From contig NC_084816.1 of NCBI RefSeq assembly GCF_963583255.1, forward strand, positions 18,652,053 to 18,716,052: a stretch of DNA of 64,000 nucleotides, read 5' to 3'. The notes beneath the pieces are model-generated. The model searched no databases. It worked only from the letters and a program-made list of their open reading frames with translations, and was not told where the DNA came from. Below, one piece after another: positions 1-10,210 of this stretch; the first letter of the stretch is position 1, and the number at the start of each line of letters is the position of its first letter. Origin of the DNA: Pyrus communis (lineage: Eukaryota; Streptophyta; Magnoliopsida; Rosales; Rosaceae). Position numbers and translations under genes: made by a program.

Positions 1-23
1 ACCGACTTGGCTCTGATACCAAT

Positions 24-370
24 TGTTGAATAAGAAGAGTATCCAAGATAACTCTAATGATCCCAAGAAGAAGAAAATAGAGCACACTCTTAAAGAAAGC
101 TCACAAAACAAACTAATTAGCAAAGCTTTTCTTATTTAGCTTTAGGCTTTGTTTTTCCTTGGATGATATACAATGCTTGAGGACTTGGGTATTTATAGCA
201 AACCAAATGAAAGCTACACCACACACTTACTTCACCTACAACATCCACCTACTTCACCTACAACCTCCACTTACTTCACCAACCTCACACACTTACTTCA
301 CCAACCTCACACACTTACTTCACCTACAACATCCACCTACTTCACCTACAATTGACATTGATTCTCAACA
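24..370 (-). repeat. LTR of Copia element A (5' LTR, element runs off the left edge)
   Basis: The segment starts TGTTGA and ends TCAACA, a perfect terminal inverted repeat. Just outside its left end (9-21) is the complement of TGGTATCAGAGCC, the usual plant initiator-Met tRNA primer binding site, separated by two bases. The element is therefore on the minus strand, and this is its 5' LTR with the internal region lying left of the window. On the minus strand TATAAATACCC (around 188-198) is a likely TATA box. The LTR contains a minisatellite at about 216-358. Confidence 0.8.
216..358. repeat. minisatellite inside LTR A
   Basis: Imperfect tandem units built on ACTTACTTCACC followed by TACAACATCC or AACCTCACAC recur about six times. 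The pattern is visible directly; copy boundaries are approximate. Confidence 0.75.
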
Positions 371-1411
371 AGTTTGACTCCAGATTGTTTAGGGAAATAG
401 ATCCATCAGGGGTTCTTAACTGGTTTTTTTCCGAAAGAGTTTATGTCTCCAACAATAGTTAGCTTCCTCAACAAATAGAACCAAAGGGCTACTGCAGTAC
501 CAAAAACGGTACTGTTAGTAATCACGTAGGTACTGAAACCATTTGACAGTCCAAGAGTTTTATAAAACGTTCTTGATTGTAAAAAAAAATGTGAATAAAA
601 GATCCCACTGAATCTGAGAAAGCAATCAAGACATGTCCATTCATAAAAGTTAATCAAGAACCTCATATGGGGTTAATGTGAACATCCCTCACAAACTAGT
701 ACTAAATTATATCCAGTTCAATGCTATTAACTGTTGCGGCCGTGGAAGTTCTTTAATTAAAGCAAAAAATTGCAAAAGAATGTTACTGAAAGAGTTGCAT
801 AGTTTCAAACCACAAAACCATTCAAGCTCTTGAATTGCACAAACCATAGTTTCAATTGATTGTTCCGAAACGCGAAGAACAGTTGAAGAACTACTCAAAA
901 AGTTAAAAGCTATAAATTTCTATGGTTAACAAACCACATTGTTACAAAATCTATTGGCTCACGGAGATTCAAAACTTTGATGATGACCAGGGCAAGAAGT
1001 TACCAAAAATTCCAGCTGCATTGTAAACAGTCCATCAAATATCTACAAGGTACCCAAGTTTCTGCTGTTCCAAAGTGCGATTCATGTCCTCCATTTTCCC
1101 TGCACCATGAACAAGAACACAAAAAAAGAAGAAGACCGTTAAATGTATATGTACAGCAAATCACACAGGACAATAGATGGATGAAAAAATTGAATACAAA
1201 TTTCAAAAACATTGGGAATTTATCAAATAAGGAAAAAGAATGCACTCGTCTCTGAGATTATTAGACAGTAATAATGAGGTTTGAAAATACCTACTGAAAG
1301 CGGCGCTTTCTTTCATCAATCTTTTCCTAAAACTTGCTCTGCACCGTTATCTGCTGTTAACTCATCAAACCTGATTTCAAGCCTTTCAATCCTAGCTTTA
1401 ATCTCCAAAGC
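371..1411. other. intergenic; 3' flank of PMD copy 1
   Basis: No gene is recognised between 371 and about 920; the short open frames there match nothing I know. From about 925 to 1100 the sequence is clearly related to 17308-17435 plus 21790-21880, the 3' flank of PMD copy 2. The duplication that made the two PMD copies therefore included downstream DNA. Confidence 0.55.
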
Positions 1412-3163
1412 TCATCTCCCAAACAAAGAGCTACTGCTAGCACATTCATTGCCAACGATGCTTTCTATGTCCTTGTCCGACTTCTTGGTACAAAAAGAAC
1501 GTTCTCCGGCAATTTTAGATTCCAAATTTGGAACTTGACCTGATAATTTCTCACTGTCACCATCTTCTATAATCTCAACATTTTTATGCTTCTTATATCT
1601 TCTCAAAAATTCTGATATAGTGAGCTTATCATCCTCATCCATAGGATCTCCAGCTTTCTTATCGTTGCATTCTGGAGGACACCCAGGAGGTACAGGGGAT
1701 TGGTTAGCCATCAATACTAACCGATCATCAACGATACTCTTTGCTTTCTTTTTCTGTGGACTAGCAGCTTCATTTGCATCTTTGAGACTAGACAATGATT
1801 TCTTCCACCACTTTATGTACTTTGTGCTAACATCCGCCTCAGAAAGCCTACACGGAAGATACAATTTCACATTTTTTATTTCTTTCGTGTAATGCTTCCA
1901 TGCTATATCAGAATTGTTATTGGGTTGCTTCACATAACATGGAAGATCTTGATCGCATCCAAATTGCATGGCTACCCGATGCGGAAAGTAAAGCTCCATA
2001 GTACCAAGAAGTCCAACTAGCTTACTGAACCTCAAGCATCTAAGAAATGACTGTAGTTCATCATCCGAATCAGGTCCAACTGAAACCCACATTTCCTTTG
2101 GTGGATAGTATTTAGGTAAATGCCAGTTCTCAACGACATCCAATGCATAAGTCCGCCACAGGAACTCTTCTGTGGCTAAGTCTAAAACCTTTCTCAAGTT
2201 TTCAACTCCCCGACTATCTACTTTATCCCATCGTGCCATTCTTGGCTCACCATTATTGAGATGATTGGGGTTTTCTGGCCTAAGGTCAGAGAATCGTTCC
2301 CATGCCCAAACCTGAACTAACTGAAATGGTGATCGAATGGCGAGGTCTGAAACAGCAACAGAACTACTTTCCAATTGGTTCGAATCAACAGTTGCCTTTT
2401 TCAATGCACCCAAATCATTATAAACACTAGAAAGCACTGCAGGTGCAAGTGCGATTCTAGTCCCCCTAGCTAAATGAATTGCTATGGAGAAAACAGGCCT
2501 ATGTATTATACCACCATCGTTGAAAACATACCTCGACAACCAGTACACAAGAAAAGCTTCATGTTTGAGTTCATGCCCACCATTGATGAACCTATTCAAC
2601 CACGAGCTTGTGGTAGCCTTCTTCGCACGACTCCTTACGATTTCCTTTCTCTGTGCCAGTAGTTTGTCTTCGATTTCTTTCAGTTCTGCGGTGTCCAGAG
2701 GGCTTAAAACAGGGTCCCCTAAAACTGAAAAACCACCTAAAACCATGATATCCTCCAATGTGATGGTTGCTTCACCCCATGGGAATATGAAGGTACACCA
2801 TTTCTATGCAAACCCGAAAATCAAATCAGTTTGTCTTTTGATTTGGTATGTTGAACTAAAGATCGCTTCATATATACCAGCCTTCTTCCAGGTAGATTGG
2901 TGCACAGAAGCCATTTCATGAACCCAAGATTTCCAATTACTTCTGTTTTGTTGCGGCTATCCAGGGAAATCAACCTTCAAAGCATATGTATCTGGCTCGA
3001 AACGGGATGGAAAGGAGGAGAAATAAGGTGGTAGGTTGAAAGGAGGTTCATCAATGGAGGAATTTAGCAAAGTGGGTTTCAAAAAGTAGGATTTTTTGAG
3101 AAATGGTTTGCCACCAGATGGTGAAATCATCATCCCTTCTCTCTCTTCGTGGCAAATCATCAT
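1412..3163 (-). pseudogene. plant mobile domain (PMD) gene, copy 1, decayed
   Basis: The minus-strand frame encodes an aminotransferase-like plant mobile domain protein, the family that includes Arabidopsis MAIN and MAIL1. Landmarks are FPWGEATITLEDIMVLGGFS near the start of the core, then WLSRYVF, ARGTRIALAPAVL, FQLVQVWAWERF, YFPHRVAMQFGCDQDLP and WWKKSLSSL. An acidic tail with MDEDD and IIEDGDSEKLSG follows. A 448-codon open frame runs from 2758 to 1412. The N-terminal part (3163 down to 2957) is cut off by two in-frame TAG codons, one after KVDFPG where copy 2 has Trp, and one before KWC where copy 2 has Glu. There is also a 12-bp in-frame deletion (PETS in copy 2). The 3' end lacks the last approximately 25 residues seen in copy 2 because of a small deletion. 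Copia B lies only 7 bp upstream of the first ATG. A product initiating at 2758 cannot be excluded, but it would lack the start of the domain. Confidence 0.8.
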
Positions 3164-3170
3164 CCCTTCT

Positions 3171-3416
3171 TATTGAGTATAGATGATCTGTCAGCAATTG
3201 CCACATCAGCATAGCTTTTATGTTAGCTTATGTGATAAGCTTAGGGGTTTTAGAAGTACATATATAAGGCCTTTTTCCCTCTCTGTATTTTCAAGATTGA
3301 TTCATTTGATAATAAACAGATATAGAGTTTTCGAGCCTTCTTCTTCCTCAAGCTTTCTTTGTTTAGTCTTTCTCTCTTCAATTGTTAAATCTGTAGATTG
3401 ATTTCGTCTGTTAATA
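3171..3416 (+). repeat. 5' LTR of Copia B
   Basis: 246 bp, TATTGAG...GTTAATA. TATATAAGG at about 3261-3269 is a likely TATA box for the genomic transcript. No difference from the 3' LTR was found by eye. Confidence 0.92.
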
Positions 3417-3431
3417 TGGTATCTCAGAGCC
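3417..3431 (+). other. primer binding site of Copia B
   Basis: TGGTATCTCAGAGCC directly abuts the 5' LTR. It resembles the initiator-Met tRNA site TGGTATCAGAGCC with two extra bases (TC) after the seventh position, so annealing would be bulged or limited to the first seven bases. Confidence 0.75.
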
Positions 3432-3836
3432 TTTTCTACTCGCGCGATTGATCTTGGACGGATTTCCGCTGCTGCGTTTCTCGAGGTTTTTCTCTAATCT
3501 TGGCTGTTTCAAGAATTGTGTGAAGGTGAATTTTTGGGTATTTTTTTTTGGAATCAGTATCATAGTTCTATTTGTTACAATCTTGATTTCTGCAATGATG
3601 AAGGCCGATGCCAAACTTGCTTTGTTTGCTGATAATAGCGTTTTTGAGTTGATAAAATTTGTTCTGAAGGCCGATGCCGTTTGATGAATTAAGGTCGATA
3701 ACCATTCTATTCATTAAGATCTGACAGTTTTGATTGAAGGATTTTTCTCGTTTCAAGATTTTGTGAAGTTTCTTTTTCGTCTAGGTCATTTTGTTTCATT
3801 TGGGGCTTTCTGGAATTACGTTGTTCTTACCAAATC

Positions 3837-6800
3837 ATGTCTGAATCGGTGAAGTTGGAGAGTCTTTTAGGGATGTTGACTATCAAACTGAATGATGATA
3901 ATTTCATCAAATGGAATTTTCAGTTTTGTTCTGTACTTCGGGGGTATGATTTGTTTGATCACTTTATGGGTGATTCTGTTTGTCCTCCTAAATATGTTGT
4001 GACTCCTGAGTTAGGTGTTACCAAGGATGTTAATCCTGCCTACAGGGATTGGATTAAGACCGATATGGCTTTGTTAAGCCTTCTCATTGCTACACTTAGT
4101 GATGATGCTATGGAGCATGTAGTTGGGTGTAAAACCTCTCATGAGGCTTGGGTTGCGTTGCAAGATCGATATATGGCTGTTTCTAGTGCTAGTATTAATC
4201 ATTTGAAGGCTGAGTTGCATACTATTCAGAAAGGTGGTGATAGTGTAGACAAGTTTTTGTTGAGGTTAAAGGTTATTAAAGACAAACTTGTTGCTGCTGG
4301 TGAGAAAGTTTCCGATCATGATATTGTTATAGCGGCATTGACTGGTCTTCCACCTGATTTTGAAATCATTCGAACTGTCATTCTAGCCAGAGAAACACCG
4401 ATTACACTGAAGGAATTTCGGGCACAATTGTTAGGGGCTGAAAAGACTCTTGAGACTCGGATGCAGTCTCTTGTTCATACTATGGCTGCAATGTATGGTA
4501 CTGCTGGTTTGCCTCCATGCAATACTATGACAAGTTCTTCTGGGTCTTCTAGTGTTTCAGGGTCTGCAGTTCAGTTTCCTCAAAATTATGGATATGGTTT
4601 TGTTGCTCCTGGTTCTTCGAGTGGTGGGGTGTCTCAGTCTTCTGGTTTTTCACACCCTCCTGGTTTTTCACACCCTCCTGGTTTTTCTCAGCAATCTGGT
4701 TTCTCTCAGATGTCTAGTGGGCCTCATGGCATTAATTTTCCTCCTAATGGGAATACTTTTGGTGGTCAAGGCCATCGGTCCTATGGTCATAATATTGGTT
4801 ATAAAGGCAGAGGTTCAGGAGGTTTTAAACCCAAGTTTAATGGGTTTAGAAATGGCAATGTTTGGTCTGGCAATACATCCAATAGGCAAGAGATTGTTCC
4901 TGAGTGTCAAATTTGCTCAAGGAAAGGACATACTGCAGTCACCTGTTTGTATCGAAATGACAATACTCAACCACCTCAGGAGTGCCAGATTTGTGGTAAG
5001 AGGGGTCATATTGCAGTTGACTGTAGACACAGGGGAAACTTTTCCTATCAAGGAGCTCCTCCACCTCCTTTTCTCAGTGCCAATTATGCTTATCAGGATT
5101 TAAGTTCTGTCTTTCAGTATTCTCCTTCGGGACCTTCTTCTGCATATCCTCTTCCTTATGGTTTTACAGACAATACTTCTGCGCAGGCTTCTTCTTCAGG
5201 GATTTCACCTGCTCCTGCATTTATGACTCAGGCTTCACAGTCAAATCTGTTATCTGACATTCCTGGTGGTCCTCTGTCATCAAATGTCCCTGATTTACCT
5301 ACACCATCTGCATCTGGGGGTGAGTGTTGGATAGTGGACACTGGGGCTTCACATCATATGAGTCCTGATATTACTCTATTAGACTCTGCTGTGCCTTATA
5401 ATGGAGATAAGAAGACTGTTGTGGGGAATGGTACAGGTTTGGATGTTCACAATATTGGCACTGTGACTATTCAACATTCCCCTAATAATCTTTATCTTCG
5501 TAATGTTTTACATGTTCCAATGTTGACTGTTAATCTTCTTTCTGTAAAGCAGTTGTGCAAAGATAATCACAGTTGGTTTATCTGTGATGATTTAAACTTC
5601 TTTGTGCAGGACAAGGCCACAGGGGTGGTACTTTACCAAGGACAGAGTAGCAATAATGATTTGTTTCGGATTCCTGTACATGTGTTCCCCAAGCTACTGC
5701 CTCCAGGTGTTCTCTGTTCTTCTGCATTTTTGGGAAAAGCTGTTAAGTCCTCACTGTGGCATCATCGGTTGGGCCACCCTTCTAATGAAGTTCTAGCAGC
5801 CATGTTACAAAGTTCTCAGGTTTTAGTAGCTAGTGATGTAACTACTCATGTGTGTTCTGATTGTCTTAGTGGCAAGATGAGTAAATTGTCTTTTTCAGAA
5901 AAGCTAGATAGAGTTGATATTCCATTTCATAAAGTGCATTGTGATATCTGGGGACCTTCACCTGTTACTTCTCTTGAGGGTTTTAGATACTATGTGTCAT
6001 TTGTAGATGAGGCTACTCGATTTGTATGGCTTTTCCCTCTAATGAATAAATCAGAAACTTTTGGTCTCTTTGTTCGTTTTTGTGCTTATGTTGAGACTCA
6101 ATTTAATAGTAAGGTCAAAATTCTTCAAACTGATGGTGGTGGTGAGTTCTTGAGTACTGCTTTTAAGGCCTATCTTCATACTCATGGTATTTTACACTTT
6201 ATTTCTTGCCCTTACACCCCCCAACAGAATGGTTTAGTGGAACGGAAGCATAGGCATATTGTTGAGACTGCTCTTACTATGATGAATGCTGCTAAAGTAC
6301 CTCTCAAGTTTTGGTATCATGCTGTTGTGCATGCTGTGTTTCTGATTAATCGAATGCCAGCTCACAATCTTGGGATGAAGTCTCCTTTTAGCTCTTTGTT
6401 TCACAAGCCACCTGACATATCTTCTATAAGAATTTTTGGTTCAGCTATCTATCCTTATCTTAGACCTTACAATGCTCATAAGCTTCAACCCCGTTCTTCT
6501 CAATGTGTATTTTTGGGCTATTGTTCTGGATACAAAGGTGCAATTTGTTTTAATCCGGTTACAGGCAAGATTTTAATTTCTAGACATGTAATTCATGATG
6601 AGGACTGTTTTCCTTTTGCTAGTACTTCAGGTTCCTCACAGTGTGCCAATTCTGGGCGTCTTAATAATACCAATGTGTCTACAAGGCCTATTGTTGTGAA
6701 TTTAGTTTCTTCTTCTCAGAGACAAGGACCTGCTTCTTCTAGTACTGATAGTTCACATGTATCTGCATCTTCTCCTACATCAGTTGGTACTCCACTTTCC

Positions 6801-8642
6801 AGACACTCTCCTTCTGAACACATTGTACAGGATTCCTTTTTAGATGCTACTCTCTCACATTCCCCTGTGGTGCCTGTCCAGTTGGAAGTGGTAGTACCTG
6901 AGTCTGTTCCTTTGGGCTCTGAAGCTGTGTCAACTGAGTCTGTTCCTCCTGGTATTCAGACACGGTTGAAGACTGGTACTATAACTCGAAAAGATTATAG
7001 TGCTCTTGCTGCAGTGTTTCCTCACATTCAATCCTTGGAATTACTTGACAGTAATCACTTTTCTGGAGGATTTACATTTATTGCAGATATTGTCGATGTC
7101 TCTGAGCCTTCAACTTTCAGAATTGCTTCTCAAATTCCTCAATGGCAGAAAGCAATGCAAGAGGAGTTCGATGCTTTACAAGCTCAAGGTACATGGACTC
7201 TTGTTCCTACTCCTTTAGATAAGAACATTATTGGCTGCAAGTGGGTATATAAAATCAAACGCAATCCTGATGGGACTATTTCTCGATATAAAGCTAGATT
7301 AGTAGCTCAAGGTTTTAGTCAAGAAAAAGGTTTAGATTATACAGAAACCTTTAGTCCTGTGGTTCGACATACCACTGTGAGGATCATTCTTGCTTTGGCA
7401 GCTACAAATCATTGGTCTCTTAGGCAATTTGATGTTAAGAACGCTTTTCTACACGGGGAATTACATGAGGAGGTCTATATGAAACAACCTCAAGGTTTCG
7501 TAGACTCTGAGCATCCTTCATATGTTTGTAAACTTGTCAAGTCTTTATATGGTTTAAAGCAGGCTCCACGGGCCTGGAATGCCAAGTTCACAAGCTATTT
7601 GACTGTTCTTGGGTTTCAAATGTCCCTCTCAGATTCCAGCATGTTTGTTAAAGAAGTGAATACAGATGTAGTCATTCTGTTACTTTATGTTGATGATATT
7701 ATCATCACTGGGTCCAATTCTGTCTTGATTCAATCTGTAATAGATGATTTGGCTGGGGTGTTTGATCTTAAGGATTTGGGTCAGCTTACATATTTTCTCG
7801 GTTTACAAATTCACTATAAATCTAATGGTGATATCTTTGTGAATCAAGAAAAGTATATTACAGATCTGATACATAAAGCTGGGATGGACAATTGTAGGCC
7901 TTGTTCTACACCTTGTCAGCCACATAATTCTGTCCTGGTTGCTGAAGGGGAATTATTATCTGATCCTACACTCTTTCGCAGTCTTGTTGGTGCTCTACAA
8001 TATTTGACATTCACCAAACCGGATATAGCATTTGCTGTCAACAATGTCTGTCAATTCATGAGTACTCCCACAGATGTCCATTTTGGTTTGGTTAAGAGAA
8101 TATTGCTATTTCTTCAGGGGACTAGGACCTGTGGCTTGACTTTTACTGCTGGCACTGCTCTGCAACTCAAGGGTTATGGTGATTCTGATTGGGCAGCTGA
8201 TGTTAATACACGGAGGTCCATTACTGGTTATGTCATTTTCTTGGGTGCTAATCCTGTGTCCTGGCAGTCTAAGAAACAACACTCTGTTTCTCGGAGTTCC
8301 ACAGAAGCTGAATACAAGGCTTTAGCTCATGCAGCAGCTGACATAGCTTGGCTCAGGTTGATTTTAAAGGATCTGTGTGTTGTGCTGCCTAATCCTCCTG
8401 TGTTATGTTGTGACAATCAGTCAACAATTGCCCTTAGTTTAAATCCAGTGCAGCATTCCCGAATTAAACATTTAGAAACGGATTTTCATTTCATTCATGA
8501 ACGTGTCCAACGGGGTGATTTGATTGTTCAATATGTTTCTACCAAAGATCAGGTTGCAGATGTTCTCACTAAAGGCTTACATGGTCCTGATTTTCTTCGA
8601 CATACTGGCAATCTCAAACTGGGCATTCCCAGTTACGATTGA
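3837..8642 (+). CDS. Copia gag-pol polyprotein, 1601 aa
   Basis: One open frame encodes the whole Ty1/Copia polyprotein in the order gag, protease, integrase, reverse transcriptase, RNase H. The gag part begins with a UBN2-type domain (about residues 10-210), then Ser/Gly/Phe-rich sequence with PPGFS repeats, then two CCHC zinc knuckles at 357-370 (CQICSRKGHTAVTC) and 383-396. The protease motif DTGAS starts at D501. The pre-integrase motif HHRLGHPS is near 642. The integrase DDE triad is D703, D766, E802. Reverse transcriptase has YVDD at 1284-1287. RNase H acidic residues fall in GDSDWA (D1449), STEAEY (E1490) and CCDNQ (D1526). All catalytic motifs are present and there is no stop or frameshift. 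The stop codon is immediately followed by the polypurine tract. Confidence 0.95.
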   Translation: MSESVKLESLLGMLTIKLNDDNFIKWNFQFCSVLRGYDLFDHFMGDSVCPPKYVVTPELGVTKDVNPAYRDWIKTDMALLSLLIATLSDDAMEHVVGCKTSHEAWVALQDRYMAVSSASINHLKAELHTIQKGGDSVDKFLLRLKVIKDKLVAAGEKVSDHDIVIAALTGLPPDFEIIRTVILARETPITLKEFRAQLLGAEKTLETRMQSLVHTMAAMYGTAGLPPCNTMTSSSGSSSVSGSAVQFPQNYGYGFVAPGSSSGGVSQSSGFSHPPGFSHPPGFSQQSGFSQMSSGPHGINFPPNGNTFGGQGHRSYGHNIGYKGRGSGGFKPKFNGFRNGNVWSGNTSNRQEIVPECQICSRKGHTAVTCLYRNDNTQPPQECQICGKRGHIAVDCRHRGNFSYQGAPPPPFLSANYAYQDLSSVFQYSPSGPSSAYPLPYGFTDNTSAQASSSGISPAPAFMTQASQSNLLSDIPGGPLSSNVPDLPTPSASGGECWIVDTGASHHMSPDITLLDSAVPYNGDKKTVVGNGTGLDVHNIGTVTIQHSPNNLYLRNVLHVPMLTVNLLSVKQLCKDNHSWFICDDLNFFVQDKATGVVLYQGQSSNNDLFRIPVHVFPKLLPPGVLCSSAFLGKAVKSSLWHHRLGHPSNEVLAAMLQSSQVLVASDVTTHVCSDCLSGKMSKLSFSEKLDRVDIPFHKVHCDIWGPSPVTSLEGFRYYVSFVDEATRFVWLFPLMNKSETFGLFVRFCAYVETQFNSKVKILQTDGGGEFLSTAFKAYLHTHGILHFISCPYTPQQNGLVERKHRHIVETALTMMNAAKVPLKFWYHAVVHAVFLINRMPAHNLGMKSPFSSLFHKPPDISSIRIFGSAIYPYLRPYNAHKLQPRSSQCVFLGYCSGYKGAICFNPVTGKILISRHVIHDEDCFPFASTSGSSQCANSGRLNNTNVSTRPIVVNLVSSSQRQGPASSSTDSSHVSASSPTSVGTPLSRHSPSEHIVQDSFLDATLSHSPVVPVQLEVVVPESVPLGSEAVSTESVPPGIQTRLKTGTITRKDYSALAAVFPHIQSLELLDSNHFSGGFTFIADIVDVSEPSTFRIASQIPQWQKAMQEEFDALQAQGTWTLVPTPLDKNIIGCKWVYKIKRNPDGTISRYKARLVAQGFSQEKGLDYTETFSPVVRHTTVRIILALAATNHWSLRQFDVKNAFLHGELHEEVYMKQPQGFVDSEHPSYVCKLVKSLYGLKQAPRAWNAKFTSYLTVLGFQMSLSDSSMFVKEVNTDVVILLLYVDDIIITGSNSVLIQSVIDDLAGVFDLKDLGQLTYFLGLQIHYKSNGDIFVNQEKYITDLIHKAGMDNCRPCSTPCQPHNSVLVAEGELLSDPTLFRSLVGALQYLTFTKPDIAFAVNNVCQFMSTPTDVHFGLVKRILLFLQGTRTCGLTFTAGTALQLKGYGDSDWAADVNTRRSITGYVIFLGANPVSWQSKKQHSVSRSSTEAEYKALAHAAADIAWLRLILKDLCVVLPNPPVLCCDNQSTIALSLNPVQHSRIKHLETDFHFIHERVQRGDLIVQYVSTKDQVADVLTKGLHGPDFLRHTGNLKLGIPSYD

Positions 8643-8649
8643 GGGGGGG
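8641..8649 (+). other. polypurine tract of Copia B
   Basis: GAGGGGGGG (8641-8649, the G-run just after the TGA stop) directly precedes the 3' LTR and would prime plus-strand DNA synthesis. Confidence 0.85.
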
Positions 8650-8895
8650 TATTGAGTATAGATGATCTGTCAGCAATTGCCACATCAGCATAGCTTTTAT
8701 GTTAGCTTATGTGATAAGCTTAGGGGTTTTAGAAGTACATATATAAGGCCTTTTTCCCTCTCTGTATTTTCAAGATTGATTCATTTGATAATAAACAGAT
8801 ATAGAGTTTTCGAGCCTTCTTCTTCCTCAAGCTTTCTTTGTTTAGTCTTTCTCTCTTCAATTGTTAAATCTGTAGATTGATTTCGTCTGTTAATA
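8650..8895 (+). repeat. 3' LTR of Copia B
   Basis: 246 bp, same length as the 5' LTR and apparently the same sequence. It is followed by the CTTCT target duplication. Confidence 0.92.
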
Positions 8896-9224
8896 CTTCT
8901 CTCTCTTCCACCATTGATTCTTCTGACTTCTCCATCGCTCTCAAGGCTTCCGAGCTCAAGAAGAAGGAAATGGTGTGATTGGTGTTTCAGTTTGAAATAA
9001 AACAAAGTTTGTATGAGTAAGGCACAGACTGTCGGAGTCGAACTGTTGGAAACGAATACGAGGGCTCTGTTCCGCTAATTAATGCTCGGCTCGGAGGTGA
9101 ATGTCAAATCAAAATCCTATGCGTCCATAAGATAATCTACGTTAAATCTATCTAAAATATGGAGAGTGGAGATGTTAATCTAGTTATTTTCAATTCTCTT
9201 ACTTACGCTCATTTGGTTCACAAA
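8896..9224. other. former 5' flank of PMD copy 1
   Basis: This is the other side of the Copia B insertion. It is CT-rich just after the LTR, as expected of a plant 5' leader, but no gene is recognised. The PMD promoter is now 5.7 kb from its coding sequence. Confidence 0.4.
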
Positions 9225-9930
9225 ATGAAAGAAAAAAGGAAAGTATTTTATGTATTTTAAGGGATAAATCTGAAACCTTTGCATTATAGTATTTGGTAAA
9301 ATTAGGAAAATTATTTAGAAATAAAAGGTAAAAATTGAGATTTTCATTTCTTAATAGACGTATTGCTTTTCAGTATTTAATGAGAACAATCGTGTTCTAG
9401 ATATATGTATAAGAGAAAGTGTTATTAGCATTCTAAAAATCTCATTCTACACTCATCACAAGTGTATTTTTCTTTCTAAATATAGAAAGTTTGAAGAGTA
9501 TAATGAGATTTTTGGAGTGCCAATAACAATTCCCTATATATATTAAATGTTGGAAAAAGATGTGAGGTTGTTATTTCCTTTTTTTTCCTAACATTTATTA
9601 CAAACCAACACCTAGTGTTACTTATTTTAGAATTACCAAACATTAGAAGAAAATGATTTATTATTTCCAAATTCCTTTACCCACCAACCAACACCTAGTG
9701 TTACTTATAATAGTCAACCATTTAGTCACTGATATAGAGTTAGTGTCACTCAATAAATGTGATAAAGAAAAGTAATCTTATGTGCTTTATAAGAGATAGA
9801 AATGCATCCTTCTGATATTTGGTAAACTTAGGAAAATCATCTGGAAATAAAAAGTGAAAAATGATATTTTCATTTGTTAATATGGGTGTTTTTTTCCATA
9901 TTTAACGAGGACAATTTTGTTCTAGATATT
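9225..9930. repeat. pair of diverged direct repeats in AT-rich DNA
   Basis: About 9225-9405 and 9765-9930 share the order TATTTGGTAAA, TTAGGAAAAT, GGAAATAAAA, TTTTCATTT and TTCTAGATAT with scattered differences. The phrase CCAACACCTAGTGTTACTTA also occurs twice (about 9605 and 9691). The pair suggests an old tandem duplication later split by the MITE at 9411. No coding sequence is seen. Confidence 0.6.
9411..9535. mobile_element. small MITE
   Basis: GTTATTAGCATTCTAAAAAT at 9421-9440 pairs with the complement of the arm at 9502-9527, giving terminal inverted repeats of about 26 bp with a few mismatches. TATA-like flanks could be the target duplication. It is too small to code. Confidence 0.55.
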
Positions 9931-10210
9931 TTGTGCCCATATTTTTTTAACTTTTATTTGCCTCACCCCTATTTTGAATTGACGTGCCCATTGTGCGGTT
10001 TAATTCTCTCTCTCTTTAATGTAAAATATATTGTACTAAAAAAAATTGACATATCACATCCAATCATGTAATAACATTTGTAAATGAAAATTAATAAAAT
10101 TTGCCTGTAAGTCTCAATCCAAATTTGATAGTTGTCTAAAAGTGACACAAGCCTGAATATTTTTACGTATCATTGCCAATTAGCAAACACCACGTGTCTT
10201 ACACATATTC
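9931..10210. other. AT-rich intergenic DNA
   Basis: No open frame, repeat pair or regulatory site that I can support. Confidence 0.4.

Larger units (their letters stand above)
3171..8895 (+). mobile_element. Copia element B, complete and apparently intact
   Basis: Two 246-bp LTRs that look identical by eye flank a primer site, one uninterrupted gag-pol frame and a polypurine tract. Flanking 5-bp duplications CTTCT are at 3166-3170 and 8896-8900. LTR ends are TATT...AATA rather than TG...CA, an inverted-repeat pair of the non-canonical TA...TA class. Identical LTRs imply very recent insertion. The element has all the parts needed for autonomous transposition. It lies in the 5' flank of PMD copy 1. 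Confidence 0.93.

Noticed and set aside
406..666. Minus-strand 86-codon open frame.
   Set aside because: Aromatic-rich in an AT-rich stretch, no recognised motif and no supporting homologous copy in the window.
3183..3401. 72-codon frame found identically at 3183 and 8662.
   Set aside because: It lies wholly in the two copies of the Copia B LTR and is non-coding LTR sequence.
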